From NCBI RefSeq assembly GCF_900105735.1, contig NZ_LT629793.1:6200001-6264000 (forward strand): 64,000 nucleotides of DNA, written 5' to 3'. This stretch comes from Pseudomonas yamanorum. Lineage in GTDB: Bacteria > Pseudomonadota > Gammaproteobacteria > Pseudomonadales > Pseudomonadaceae. This document shows, piece by piece, positions 25,979 through 35,132 of the stretch. Every line of letters begins with the position of its first letter. Within the stretch, counting starts at the first letter, position 1. Under the pieces are notes generated by a model, which saw only the letters and a list, made by a program, of their open reading frames with translations, made no database searches and was not told where the DNA came from. The position numbers and the translations under genes are program-made.

Positions 25979-27087
25979 AGCGTTTGCGAATCGGCTTGCC
26001 GCCACTGGATGAACTCACCACCGAGAGCCAGGTGCAGTTCGCCTGGTTGGACCGCGCCGGGCAGGTCAGCCAGCTAGGCCAGGGCAGCCTGGCGCAACTG
26101 GCGAATAACCCGGCGGCGTTTTTTCTGCACCCGCGGGACAGCCTGCTGACCAGCCTGGAGCTGCCGCAATTGCCCTCCGCCAAGGTCGACGACGCAGTGA
26201 CGTGCGCGGCCCAGGCATTGATCCTTGGCTCGTTGGAGTTGATGCATGTGGCCCACGGTCCACGGGAAAGCAGCGGACGGGTGCAGGTGGGCTGGTTGCC
26301 CAAAAGCAGCCTTGAACACCTGGGCCGGATAACGACCCAATTGAAAATCAAAGTGCGCGGCCTATACCCGGCACCGTATGCGTTGCCAGTCAGCGAGCCA
26401 CCCAGCGCGGCATTCAGCGACGGGCATTTGCTGCTGCGCCTCAGTGTCCAGCAGGGTGCGGTGCATCCGTTGGGACAGCCCGCGCTGGATGATCTGCTCG
26501 CCACCGGCGTCGATGTGCATCAAGTGACCGGCGATGCCCGTTGGGCTGGGCCATTGCCGGGCTGGGGTTTGCACGGGCGGCTTCAGCAGGCGGCCACCGG
26601 TGGCTGGGGCAGGGCGGCGGCGTGCACGGCGCTGGCGGTCGCCATCTGGACCCTGGGCCTGAACCTCTACGCCGCCCGCCAGGTCGAGGAAGGCCAGCGC
26701 CTCAAGGCGCAGATGAGCCAGCAAGTGCGCCAGGCCTTTCCCGAGCTGCCGGTGATTCTCAACCCGCTGCAACAAGCCCGTCAGCAATTGGCCGCACGCC
26801 AGAGTGGCGCGGCGGCTGAGCCGGGCCAGCGTTTTACCGGCTTGCTGGCGCTGGCGGGTAGCAGCCTGCCGTCCATGGCGGGCAGCGTCGAGAGCCTGAG
26901 CTACGAGCAAGGCCGTTTGCAGGTGAGCCTGCTGCCCGACACCCGCAGTCCGGCGCTGGCGGCGGACGCGCAGGCGCTGCTGGCCCAGGCCGGGTTCGCC
27001 GCCACCCGCGACGACCAGGGCTGGACCCTCGGCCCGCTCGCCGAGCGCGTTGAAGTCGATGCAGACGATGAGGCCGAAGATGAATAA
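25975..27087 (+). CDS. hxcY: Type II secretion platform protein GspL (HxcY)
   Basis: This is 370 residues from ATG 25975, which overlaps the hxcX stop; an upstream in-frame ATG lies inside hxcX and was rejected. It has an actin-like cytoplasmic N-domain (residues 1-210), one membrane segment (ACTALAVAIWTLGLNLYAAR) and a periplasmic ferredoxin-like C-domain. It recruits the ATPase HxcR to the membrane and pairs with HxcZ. Similarity to GspL is low by eye, so the call leans partly on gene order. Confidence 0.8.
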   Translation: MKRLRIGLPPLDELTTESQVQFAWLDRAGQVSQLGQGSLAQLANNPAAFFLHPRDSLLTSLELPQLPSAKVDDAVTCAAQALILGSLELMHVAHGPRESSGRVQVGWLPKSSLEHLGRITTQLKIKVRGLYPAPYALPVSEPPSAAFSDGHLLLRLSVQQGAVHPLGQPALDDLLATGVDVHQVTGDARWAGPLPGWGLHGRLQQAATGGWGRAAACTALAVAIWTLGLNLYAARQVEEGQRLKAQMSQQVRQAFPELPVILNPLQQARQQLAARQSGAAAEPGQRFTGLLALAGSSLPSMAGSVESLSYEQGRLQVSLLPDTRSPALAADAQALLAQAGFAATRDDQGWTLGPLAERVEVDADDEAEDE

Positions 27088-27604
27088 GCGTTGGCAGCTT
27101 ATGCGCAGCCGGGCTCAGGTGTTCTGGAATGGCCTGGCCGTGCGTGAAAAACGTCTGCTGGTGGGTGCCGGCCTGGTGCTGGCGGGGCTGCTGACCTGGT
27201 TGCTGTTGATCCAGCCACCGCTGAAGAAGATCGATTACTGGCAAGCCGAAACCCCGAAACTGCGCAGCCAGGCCGAGGCCTTGCAGGTGCTGCTGCAAGG
27301 CGTCGCGGCAACCCCGCGCAGCAATGACCTGGAAACCGCCTTGCACCAGTCCCTCGACAACGCCGGGCTACAGGGTCGCTATCACTTGCAGGCGCAGGAC
27401 GCCGGTAGCTGGCGCCTGACCTTCGAGCAAGCCCCGGCGGATGCCGTGGTCGACTGGCTGCTGGCCAACCCTCGGCCATTCTCCCTGGAAGTCTCCGAGG
27501 CCCGCCTGCAACGCGCAGGCGCTGCCACCCCTTCAAACTCGGCCGGCACCTTGTCCGGGACCGTTCGCATGGATCAGGCGCCTGGCGCTAAGGAAGCTTC
27601 ATGA
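27080..27604 (+). CDS. hxcZ: Type II secretion platform protein GspM (HxcZ)
   Basis: This is 174 residues from ATG 27080, overlapping the hxcY stop. It has a short cytoplasmic N-terminus (NGLAVREKRLLVGAGLVLAG), one membrane helix and a periplasmic domain (LETALHQSLDNAGLQGRYHL; RLTFEQAPADAVVDWLLANP), as in GspM. It stabilises HxcY in the inner membrane. Its stop overlaps the hxcQ start by 4 bp. Confidence 0.83.
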   Translation: MNKRWQLMRSRAQVFWNGLAVREKRLLVGAGLVLAGLLTWLLLIQPPLKKIDYWQAETPKLRSQAEALQVLLQGVAATPRSNDLETALHQSLDNAGLQGRYHLQAQDAGSWRLTFEQAPADAVVDWLLANPRPFSLEVSEARLQRAGAATPSNSAGTLSGTVRMDQAPGAKEAS

Positions 27605-29910
27605 AGTGGTCATTGCCCAACGCTGCGCCTTATCGCAAGGTCGCTCCTTTGCTGTTGCTGGCGCTGGGAGCGTGCAGCAATCCCCAATCGCCCACACCGC
27701 TGCTGGTGGACAGCGAACTCGGCCAACCCCTGGCCGACACCCGACGCAGTGGCGACACACCGCTGGACCGCCAGCGCGAACCGCTGCCGCCAGCCCGAGT
27801 GCAACACCCGGTGACCAACAGTGCCCGCAGCCACGCCACCGCCCCGGCCAAGGCGCGCAACCCGTTGGGCGATCAGCCGGTGCAACTGAACTTCGTCGAC
27901 GCTGATATTCAGGCCGTAGTGCGCGCCTTGTCCCGCGCCACCGGCCAGCAGTTCCTGGTGGACCCACGGGTGAAAGGCAACCTGACCCTGGTCAGCGAAG
28001 GCCAGGTACCGGCGCACCAAGCCTACGACATGCTGCTGGCGGCGCTGCGCATGCAAGGCTTCAGCGTGGTCGACGTGGGCGGCGTGGCCCAGGTGGTGCC
28101 GGAGGCGGATGCCAAGTTGCTGGGCGGGCCGATCTACAGCGGCGCCAACCCGGGCGGGCAGGGCATGCAGACCCGTACTTTCCGCCTGCAATACGAAAAC
28201 GCGGTAAACCTGATCCCGGTATTGCGCCCCATCGTGTCGCCGAACAACCCGATCAACGCCTACCCTGGTAACAACAGCATCGTCATCACCGACTACGCAG
28301 AAAACCTTGCACGGGTGGCACAGATCATCGACGGCATCGACACCCCGAGCGCCATCGACACCGACGTGGTGAAAGTACAGAACGGCATCGCCGTGGACAT
28401 CGCCGCCATGGTCTCGGAGTTACTGGAAACCCAGGGCGCCGACCAGACCCAGAAGATCAACGTGATCGGTGACCCGCGCTCCAACTCCATCATCATTCGC
28501 GCCGGCAGCCCGGAGCGCACGGAACTGGCGCGCAACCTGATCTACAAGCTCGACAACGCCCAGAGCAACCCGAGCAATATGCACGTGGTGTACCTGCGCA
28601 ACGCCCAGGCCGGGAAGTTGGCGCAGTCGCTGCGGGGCTTGCTCACTGGTGAGAGCGACACCGGTACCAGTGACAATGCCCGCGGCAAACTGAGCAGCAT
28701 GGGCGGCAACACCCAGACCGGCCAGGGCAGCACCCAGAACAGCAGTGGCATCCCCACCGGCAGCGGCACTGCCCAGCCCAGCGGTTACGGGCAAGACCCC
28801 AGTACCACCGGCGCCTCTTCCCCCAGCGACCAGAACACCGCGTTCAGCGCCGGTGGCGTGACCATCCAGGCGGACGCCACCACCAACACCTTATTGATCT
28901 CCGCGCCGGACCCGCTGTACCGCAACCTGCGGGAAGTGATCGACATGCTCGACCAGCGTCGCGCCCAGGTGGTGATCGAAAGTTTGATTGTCGAAGTCAG
29001 CGAGGACGATGCCAGCGAGTTCGGGGTGCAGTGGCAGGCGGGGAACCTGGGCGGGAAGGGTGGCTTTGGCGGGGTGAACCTGGGGGGCAGCGGCTTGAAT
29101 GGAACCCCCACCAGCAAGACCAGTATTGATGTGCTGCCCAAGGGTTTGAACATCGGGCTGGTGAACGGCACGGTGGATATTCCCGGGATCGGCAAGGTGC
29201 TCGACCTCAAGGTGCTGGCCCGGGCGTTGAAGAGCAAGGGCGGGACCAATGTGTTGTCGACGCCGAACCTGCTGACCCTGGATAACGAGGCGGCGAGTAT
29301 TTTTGTGGGGCAGACGATTCCGTTTGTCACCGGCAGTTATGTGACCGGTGGTGGCGGCACCAGTAATAACCCGTTCCAGACGGTGCAGCGGGAGGAGGTG
29401 GGGCTGAAGCTGAACGTGCGGCCGCAGATTTCCGAGGGTGGGACGGTGAAGCTGGATATTTACCAGGAGGTCAGCAGTGTCGACACGCGGGGTTCGGTGG
29501 ACGCCGGGACGGTGACGAACAAGCGGGCGATTGATACGAGTATTTTGCTGGATGACGGGCAGATCATGGTGCTCGGGGGGCTGTTGCAGGATGGGTACAG
29601 CCAGGGTAATGACGCGGTGCCTTGGTTGTCGGATATTCCCGGGTTGGGGGCGTTGTTCAGGAATGAAAAGCGCAGTGTGACGAAGACCAATTTGATGGTG
29701 TTTTTGCGGCCTTACATTATTCGCGACAGTGGGGCGGGGCGCAGTATTACGCTCAATCGCTATGAGTTTATGCGCAGGGCCCAGGGTGGGTTGCAGCCGG
29801 AGCGCAGTTGGGCGATGCCGGATGTGCAGGCGCCGCAGTTGCCTTCGGTGGATAAGGCGATTCCCGAGGCGCAGGGTGTTAGGGCGGTGATTCGGGCGGT
29901 GCCGCGGTGA
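27601..29910 (+). CDS. hxcQ: Type II secretin GspD, lipoprotein type (HxcQ)
   Basis: This 769-residue outer-membrane channel has the N-terminus LLLLALGACS, a lipobox with lipidated Cys25, so this is a liposecretin that may not need a pilotin, as described for P. aeruginosa HxcQ. N0 (QLNFVDADIQAVVRALSRAT) and N1-N3 domains follow, with a Gly/Ser/Thr-rich insertion near residues 345-410. The secretin core contains STPNLLTLDNEAASIFVGQT and VPWLSDIPGLGALF. From about 29000 the + strand becomes strongly G-rich, approaching palindromic copy B. Confidence 0.94.
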   Translation: MKWSLPNAAPYRKVAPLLLLALGACSNPQSPTPLLVDSELGQPLADTRRSGDTPLDRQREPLPPARVQHPVTNSARSHATAPAKARNPLGDQPVQLNFVDADIQAVVRALSRATGQQFLVDPRVKGNLTLVSEGQVPAHQAYDMLLAALRMQGFSVVDVGGVAQVVPEADAKLLGGPIYSGANPGGQGMQTRTFRLQYENAVNLIPVLRPIVSPNNPINAYPGNNSIVITDYAENLARVAQIIDGIDTPSAIDTDVVKVQNGIAVDIAAMVSELLETQGADQTQKINVIGDPRSNSIIIRAGSPERTELARNLIYKLDNAQSNPSNMHVVYLRNAQAGKLAQSLRGLLTGESDTGTSDNARGKLSSMGGNTQTGQGSTQNSSGIPTGSGTAQPSGYGQDPSTTGASSPSDQNTAFSAGGVTIQADATTNTLLISAPDPLYRNLREVIDMLDQRRAQVVIESLIVEVSEDDASEFGVQWQAGNLGGKGGFGGVNLGGSGLNGTPTSKTSIDVLPKGLNIGLVNGTVDIPGIGKVLDLKVLARALKSKGGTNVLSTPNLLTLDNEAASIFVGQTIPFVTGSYVTGGGGTSNNPFQTVQREEVGLKLNVRPQISEGGTVKLDIYQEVSSVDTRGSVDAGTVTNKRAIDTSILLDDGQIMVLGGLLQDGYSQGNDAVPWLSDIPGLGALFRNEKRSVTKTNLMVFLRPYIIRDSGAGRSITLNRYEFMRRAQGGLQPERSWAMPDVQAPQLPSVDKAIPEAQGVRAVIRAVPR

Positions 29911-29930
29911 TTTGGGTTTTGGATTGGGGG

Positions 29931-30739
29931 CATATCCGTTGCTGCGGTAACGGCCACCTATGGTTCCGCTCTTACAGCGGGTCACTTTTGGCAAACGCCC
30001 CAAAAGTAACCAAAAGGTCTTTGCCCCACCACTCGGTGCCTCGCCTAGGCTCGGCATGCCCGCACTCCGGCACGCCTCCGCGGGCCGCCGCGACGGGCCA
30101 TCCATGGCCCGGCGCGGCTAAATCGGCATCCTTGCCGATTTACCCGCTCCACCGTGCCTGCTTGCGGCCATCGTGGTTAACGGGGCCCGCAGATCAAGAT
30201 CAAAAGCCAGATCAACAGCAAGAGCACAGCGGCCTACCGGCCGGCTTGAGTGTTAAAAGCAAAAGCAAAAACCGGAGCGAAAACAGAGCTGCTTTTCTGT
30301 GGGAGCTGGCTTGCCTGCGATACAGACAACTCGGTTTTTCAGATACACCGAGGCGATGCCATCGCAGGCAAGCCAGCTCCCACATTTGGACCGTGCCCGC
30401 TTTAGATTTTGATTTTGCTCTTCAACACTCAAGCCGGCCGGTAGGCCGCTGTGCTCTTGCTGTTGATCTTGATTTTGATCTTAGGCGCCCCGTTAAACCA
30501 CGCTGGCCGAACGCAGGCTTTGGAGCGTGGGTAACCCGGCAGGACGCCGGGTTAGCCGTCCTGGGCCAGGGATGGCCCATGACGGCGGCCCACGGTCCAA
30601 AGCCGGAGTGAGGGCACACCGAGCCTAGGCGAGGTGCCGAGTGGTGGGGCAAGAGCGTTTTGCTTACTTTTGCGCTGTTCAAAAGTGAGCCGCTGTAAGA
30701 GCGGAACCATAAGCGGCCGTTACCGAAGGAATGGATATG
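29931..30739. repeat. Long palindromic repeat, copy B (809 bp)
   Basis: The left end CATATCCGTT and right end AATGGATATG open two long inverted arms. Examples are GGTTCCGCTCTTACAGCGG facing CCGCTGTAAGAGCGGAACC, GCCCCACCACTCGGTGCCTC facing GAGGTGCCGAGTGGTGGGGC, and CGGCCTACCGGCCGGCTTGA facing its complement. A REP doublet marks the centre. It separates hxcQ from hxcR, which would otherwise be adjacent, and its right end is only 26 bp from the hxcR ATG. Confidence 0.9.
30299..30383. repeat. REP doublet at the centre of palindromic copy B
   Basis: GTGGGAGCTGGCTTGCCTGC and its reverse complement with a loop of about 40 bases. Its midpoint (30341) nearly coincides with the midpoint of the surrounding element (30335). 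Confidence 0.9.
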
Positions 30740-30765
30740 TACACAGCCAAACGAAGCCCAAAAGC

Positions 30766-32184
30766 ATGAGCCTCCTACCTTACGCCTGGGCCAAATCCCA
30801 ACGCATCCTCCTTCACCCGGGACCCCAGGGCCCGACGCTGACCATTTGCCCCTCAACCCCCGGCTGGTCCATCAGCGAAGTCCACCGCCAGTTCGGCCAG
30901 ACCCACCTCATCCAGGTACGCGACGACGAACTCGACGGCCTCTTGGCCAGCGCCTACGCCGACACCGGCAGCGCCGCCGCCGTGGTGGGCGCCGCCGAAA
31001 ACGAAGTCGACCTCGACCGCCTCATGCAAGACATCCCCGAAATCACCGACCTGCTCGACACCCAGGACGGCGCCCCGGTGATCCGCATGATCAACGCCTT
31101 GCTCACCCAAGCCGCCCGCGACGAAGCCAGCGACATCCACATCGAACCCTACGAAACCCACTCTGTGGTGCGCTACCGTGTCGACGGCACCCTGCGCGAT
31201 GTCGTGTCCCCGCGCAAAGCCCTGCACGGCGCCCTGGTCTCACGCATCAAGATCATGGCCCAACTCGATATCGCGGAAAAACGCCTGCCCCAGGACGGCC
31301 GCATCGCCCTGCGCGTCGCCGGTCGTCCCATCGACATCCGCGTCTCCACCGTGCCCACCGGCCACGGCGAGCGCGTGGTGATGCGCCTGCTGGACAAACA
31401 AGCCGGCCGCCTGCAACTGGAAACCCTCGGCATGGACCCCGCCGTCCTGGGCAAACTCGACAGCCTGATCCGCCAACCCCACGGCATCGTGCTGGTCACC
31501 GGCCCCACCGGCAGCGGCAAGACCACCAGCCTCTACGCCGCCCTGGCCCGGCTGGATGCAAGCACCAGCAATATCCTGACCGTCGAAGACCCGGTGGAAT
31601 ACGACCTGCCGGGCATCAGCCAGATCCAGGTCAACGCCAAGATCGACATGACCTTCGCCCTGGCCCTGCGGGCGATCCTGCGCCAGGACCCGGACATCAT
31701 CATGATCGGCGAAATCCGCGACCTGGAGACCGCGCAAATCGCTGTCCAGGCTTCCCTCACCGGCCACCTGGTACTCGCCACCTTGCACACCAACGATGCC
31801 GTTTCAGCGGTCAACCGCCTGATCGACATGGGCGTCGAACCGTTCCTGCTGGCCTCATCCCTGCTCGGTGTATTGGCCCAGCGCCTGGTGCGCCGCCTGT
31901 GCCCCCACTGCAAGCAGGAAGACCCGGCGGCGCCCGGCACCTGGCGGCCGGTCGGGTGTGTGCAGTGCAACCAGATCGGCTACAGCGGGCGTACCGGTAT
32001 TCATGAATTGTTCTGCATCGATGATGAGCTGCGCGGGCTGATTCACCAGGGCGCTGGCGAACAAGACCTGAGAGCGGCAGCCCGCCGCGCCGGCATGTTC
32101 AGCATGCGCGAAGACGGCGAACGCTGGGTGCGCAGCGGCGCCACTGCCCCCGAAGAAATCCTGCGCGTAACACGGGACGCCTGA
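30766..32184 (+). CDS. hxcR: Type II secretion ATPase GspE (HxcR)
   Basis: This is 472 residues from ATG 30766; the longer frame runs back into the palindromic repeat and was rejected. It has an N-domain, then the secretion NTPase core: ASDIHIEPYE, Walker A GPTGSGKTTS near residue 246, the Asp box TVEDPVEYDLPGI, and Walker B DPDIIMIGEIRD near residue 308. The zinc tetracysteine is CPHC about residue 379 and CVQC about 400. It drives pseudopilus assembly from the cytoplasm. The first part is C-rich, mirroring the G-rich end of hxcQ. Confidence 0.95.
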   Translation: MSLLPYAWAKSQRILLHPGPQGPTLTICPSTPGWSISEVHRQFGQTHLIQVRDDELDGLLASAYADTGSAAAVVGAAENEVDLDRLMQDIPEITDLLDTQDGAPVIRMINALLTQAARDEASDIHIEPYETHSVVRYRVDGTLRDVVSPRKALHGALVSRIKIMAQLDIAEKRLPQDGRIALRVAGRPIDIRVSTVPTGHGERVVMRLLDKQAGRLQLETLGMDPAVLGKLDSLIRQPHGIVLVTGPTGSGKTTSLYAALARLDASTSNILTVEDPVEYDLPGISQIQVNAKIDMTFALALRAILRQDPDIIMIGEIRDLETAQIAVQASLTGHLVLATLHTNDAVSAVNRLIDMGVEPFLLASSLLGVLAQRLVRRLCPHCKQEDPAAPGTWRPVGCVQCNQIGYSGRTGIHELFCIDDELRGLIHQGAGEQDLRAAARRAGMFSMREDGERWVRSGATAPEEILRVTRDA

Positions 32185-33395
32185 TGAACCGATACCGCTA
32201 CGAAGCCGCCGACGCCACCGGCAAGCTGGAGTCCGGGCACCTTGAGGCAGACAGCCAGAGCGGCGCCTTTGCCAACCTGCGCAGCCGGGGCCTGACGGCC
32301 TTGCAGGTGCAGATCGAGAACAACAACCCGCAAGCCGGCGGCAGCAGCCGGTTCGGTGCCAAGCTCTCGGACAATGACCTGGCCTGGGCCACGCGCCAGC
32401 TGGCGAGCCTGCTCGGTGCGAGCCTGCCGCTGGAGGCCGCGTTGAGCGCCACGGTGGAGCAAGCCGAGAAAAAACACATCGCCCAGACCTTGAGCGCGGT
32501 TCGCGCCGATGTGCGCAGCGGCATGCGCCTGGCTGATGCGTTGGCCGCGCGGCCCCGGGACTTTCCGTCGATCTATCGGGCGTTGATCGCGGCGGGGGAG
32601 GAGTCCGGCGACCTGGCCCAGGTCATGGAGCGCCTCGCCGACTACATCGAGGAACGCAATAACCTGCGGGGCAAGATCCTCACGGCGTTTATTTACCCGG
32701 GCGTGGTGGGGCTGGTGTCCATCGGCATCGTGATTTTCCTGCTCAGCTACGTGGTGCCGCAGGTGGTCAGTGCGTTTTCCCAGGCCCGCCAGGATCTGCC
32801 GGGGCTGACGTTGGCGATGCTCAACGCCAGTGATTTTATCCGCGCCTGGGGCTGGCTGTGTTTTGCCGGGATCGTGGGTGGTTTCTGGAGCTGGCGCCTG
32901 TACCTGCGCAACCCGGTGGCACGGTTGAACTGGCACAGCCGGGTGCTGCGCCTGCCGCTGATCGGGCGCTTTGTGCTGGGGCTCAACACCGCGCGTTTTG
33001 CCTCGACCCTGGCGATTCTCGGCGGAGCAGGTGTGCCGTTGCTGCGGGCGCTGGAAGCCGCGCGCCAGACCCTGTCCAACGACCGCCTGAGCCAGTGCGT
33101 CAGCGACGCCACCGCCAAGGTGCGCGAGGGCGTCAACCTGGCGCCGGCGCTGGCGGTGGAAAAGGTCTTTCCGCCGGTGCTGATCCACCTGATCGCCAGC
33201 GGCGAAAAAACCGGCTCCCTGCCGCCGATGCTCGAGCGTGCGGCGCAAACCCTGTCCCGGGATATCGAACGTCGGGCGATGGGCATGACGGCGTTGCTTG
33301 AACCCTTGATGATCGTGGTGATGGGCGCCGTTGTGTTGGTCATCGTCATGGCGGTACTGCTGCCGATCATCGAAATCAACCAACTGGTGACCTAG
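32184..33395 (+). CDS. hxcS: Type II secretion platform protein GspF (HxcS)
   Basis: This 403-residue inner-membrane protein has two GspF domains: WATRQLASLLGASLPLEAAL near residue 65, and LNTARFASTLAILGGAGVPL near residue 268. Three hydrophobic segments follow the usual pattern, the last being MIVVMGAVVLVIVMAVLLPI. The ATG overlaps the hxcR stop (ATGA). It is the last recognisable hxc gene. No prepilin peptidase gene is present, so processing presumably uses the shared PilD encoded elsewhere. Confidence 0.94.
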   Translation: MNRYRYEAADATGKLESGHLEADSQSGAFANLRSRGLTALQVQIENNNPQAGGSSRFGAKLSDNDLAWATRQLASLLGASLPLEAALSATVEQAEKKHIAQTLSAVRADVRSGMRLADALAARPRDFPSIYRALIAAGEESGDLAQVMERLADYIEERNNLRGKILTAFIYPGVVGLVSIGIVIFLLSYVVPQVVSAFSQARQDLPGLTLAMLNASDFIRAWGWLCFAGIVGGFWSWRLYLRNPVARLNWHSRVLRLPLIGRFVLGLNTARFASTLAILGGAGVPLLRALEAARQTLSNDRLSQCVSDATAKVREGVNLAPALAVEKVFPPVLIHLIASGEKTGSLPPMLERAAQTLSRDIERRAMGMTALLEPLMIVVMGAVVLVIVMAVLLPIIEINQLVT

Positions 33396-33420
33396 TCGCT
33401 GGCGAAACGCGGTCAAAAAT

Positions 33421-33508
33421 GTGGGAGCTGGCTTGCCTGCGATGGCGGTGTGTCAGTCGCCCAGGATGCAAGCTGACCCGCCGCCATCGCAGGCAAGTCA
33501 GCTCCCAC
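33421..33508. repeat. REP doublet downstream of hxcS
   Basis: GTGGGAGCTGGCTTGCCTGC at the left and a slightly diverged reverse complement (GGCAAGTCAGCTCCCAC) at the right. It lies 25 bp after the hxcS stop and may insulate the hxc transcript from the DING gene. Confidence 0.9.
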
Positions 33509-33878
33509 ATTTGAACTGCGTTTCTTCAAGACTATTTTCGCGCGCCTGACACGCGGGTCCCAAACTCGGGTTCCTCATTCTGTCATCTGCCCAACCCTGC
33601 AACACGGCCTGTGCCGCCTCCAGCCCGGCACTCGAAATCCGCGCTGAAACCCCGCTGTCATCTCACCTCCAAACCGTCCAAAAGCATGACCAAAACACCC
33701 GAGAATCTTTTTAAAAATCAAGCCGTTCCTCCCGAGGTTTTTTCCTTTAGCTGTCATCGGATGCTGCGAGATTTCATACCCATGGCCTCACCCCTTGCTA
33801 CCCCCGAACCACAGCCCGGGACCGAAGCCATAGCGTCATCTACCCCCAACGTACAAACACGACGAAAGGAGCTTCTTC
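33509..33878 (+). promoter_or_regulatory. 370-bp upstream region of the DING gene with three CTGTCAT half-sites
   Basis: No supported gene lies here. Three exact copies of the PhoB half-site CTGTCAT occur on the + strand at 33580-33586, 33655-33661 and 33751-33757. None has a strong second half at the canonical 11-bp spacing, so they are candidate rather than clear Pho boxes. The region is C-rich. CGAAAGGAG lies just before the DING ATG and is a good ribosome-binding site. Confidence 0.5.
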
Positions 33879-35042
33879 ATGTTTAAGCGCAACGTTCTCG
33901 CGGTATCCATGACCCTCGCTGCACTGTGCTCGGCCCAGGCTGCCATGGCAGACATCAACGGCGGCGGCGCCACCCTGCCACAACCGCTGTACCAGACCTC
34001 CGGCGTATTGACTGCCGGTTTCGCCCCGTACATCGGTGTGGGCAGCGGCAAAGGCAAACTGGCGTTCCTGAACAACGACTACAGCCAGTTCGGCACCGGC
34101 ACCAAGAACGTGCACTGGGCGGGCAGCGACTCCAAGCTGACCTCGACTGAACTGTCCACCTACGCCTCCACCAAACAAGCGGCCTGGGGCAAGCTGATTC
34201 AAGTGCCTTCGGTAGCCACTTCGGTTGCCATTCCATTCAACAAGGCCGGTACCAACGCGGTTGACCTGAGCGTTGATCAACTGTGCGGCGTGTTCTCGGG
34301 CCGCATCACCACCTGGGACCAACTCCCGGCTACCGGTCGCACCGGTAACATCGTGGTGGTTTACCGTAACGAAGCCAGTGGCACCACCGAGCTGTTCACC
34401 CGTTTCCTGGCAGCCAAGTGCGTCAATGAGTCCAAGAAGTTTGTGGTCACCACCAACTTTGCAGACAGCTTCGGCGTGCCGGTAGGTGCCGTGCCTGCCG
34501 TCACCAGCCAAGGCGTGATGGACGCGCTGAACGCCGGTGATGGTCGCATCACTTACATGAGCCCGGACTATGCCGCTCCTACCTTGGCTGGCCTGGATGA
34601 CGCCACCAAAGTGGCCAAGGTCGCCGGTGTTTCTCCAGCCCCTGACAACGTTTCCGCTGCCATTGCTGCTGTGCCAGTACCGGCGGCTGCCAACGTCGCC
34701 CTGCAGAACGCCTGGGTACCAGTATTTGCTGCTGCTGCCGACGCCAATGACCCAAGCGTCGTGCCTTACCCAAGCACCGGCTATCCAATCCTGGGCTTCA
34801 CCAACCTGATCTTCAGCCAGTGCTACGCCGACGCCACCCAAACCTCGCAAGTGCGTGCGTTCTTCACCCGTCACTACGGTGCCAGCGCCCTCAACACCAA
34901 CGACAATGCCATCAAGGCCAACCGCTTTGTGCCGCTGCCAACTGCCTGGAAAGCCGCGATCACCAGCAACTTCGTCACCGCAACCAGCGCGCTGAGCATC
35001 GGCAAGTCTGATGTCTGCAACGCCATCGGTCGTCCGCTGTAA
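33879..35042 (+). CDS. DING-family phosphate-binding protein/alkaline phosphatase, secreted (LapA-like)
   Basis: This is 387 residues. After the signal peptide (MTLAALCSAQAAMA) the mature protein starts DINGGGATLPQPLYQTSGVL, the namesake DING motif, and continues TAGFAPYIGVGSGKGKLAFL. PstS-like phosphate-binding elements follow, including VVVYRNEASGTTELFTRFLA. In P. aeruginosa the DING protein LapA, encoded next to hxc, is an Hxc substrate expressed in low phosphate. Position just after hxcS supports the same role. Phosphatase activity versus simple binding cannot be told from sequence. Confidence 0.93.
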   Translation: MFKRNVLAVSMTLAALCSAQAAMADINGGGATLPQPLYQTSGVLTAGFAPYIGVGSGKGKLAFLNNDYSQFGTGTKNVHWAGSDSKLTSTELSTYASTKQAAWGKLIQVPSVATSVAIPFNKAGTNAVDLSVDQLCGVFSGRITTWDQLPATGRTGNIVVVYRNEASGTTELFTRFLAAKCVNESKKFVVTTNFADSFGVPVGAVPAVTSQGVMDALNAGDGRITYMSPDYAAPTLAGLDDATKVAKVAGVSPAPDNVSAAIAAVPVPAAANVALQNAWVPVFAAAADANDPSVVPYPSTGYPILGFTNLIFSQCYADATQTSQVRAFFTRHYGASALNTNDNAIKANRFVPLPTAWKAAITSNFVTATSALSIGKSDVCNAIGRPL

Positions 35043-35071
35043 ACCACGCTTTTACCGACCGGCAACACCCG

Positions 35072-35104
35072 ATCAGCAACGGCCTGTGCCGTTGCTGATT
35101 TTTT
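35072..35104 (+). terminator. Intrinsic terminator of the DING gene
   Basis: A perfect 12-bp stem ATCAGCAACGGC / GCCGTTGCTGAT with a 4-base loop is followed by TTTTT, 30 bp after the stop codon. It separates the DING transcript from pdtA. Confidence 0.93.
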
Positions 35105-35132
35105 GCGTTGGCGGCCGGGCTAGCAGTCTTAC

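Noticed and set aside
33611..33886. 91-residue open frame upstream of the DING gene
   Set aside because: It has no recognisable domain or ribosome-binding site and overlaps the promoter half-sites and the start of the DING gene.
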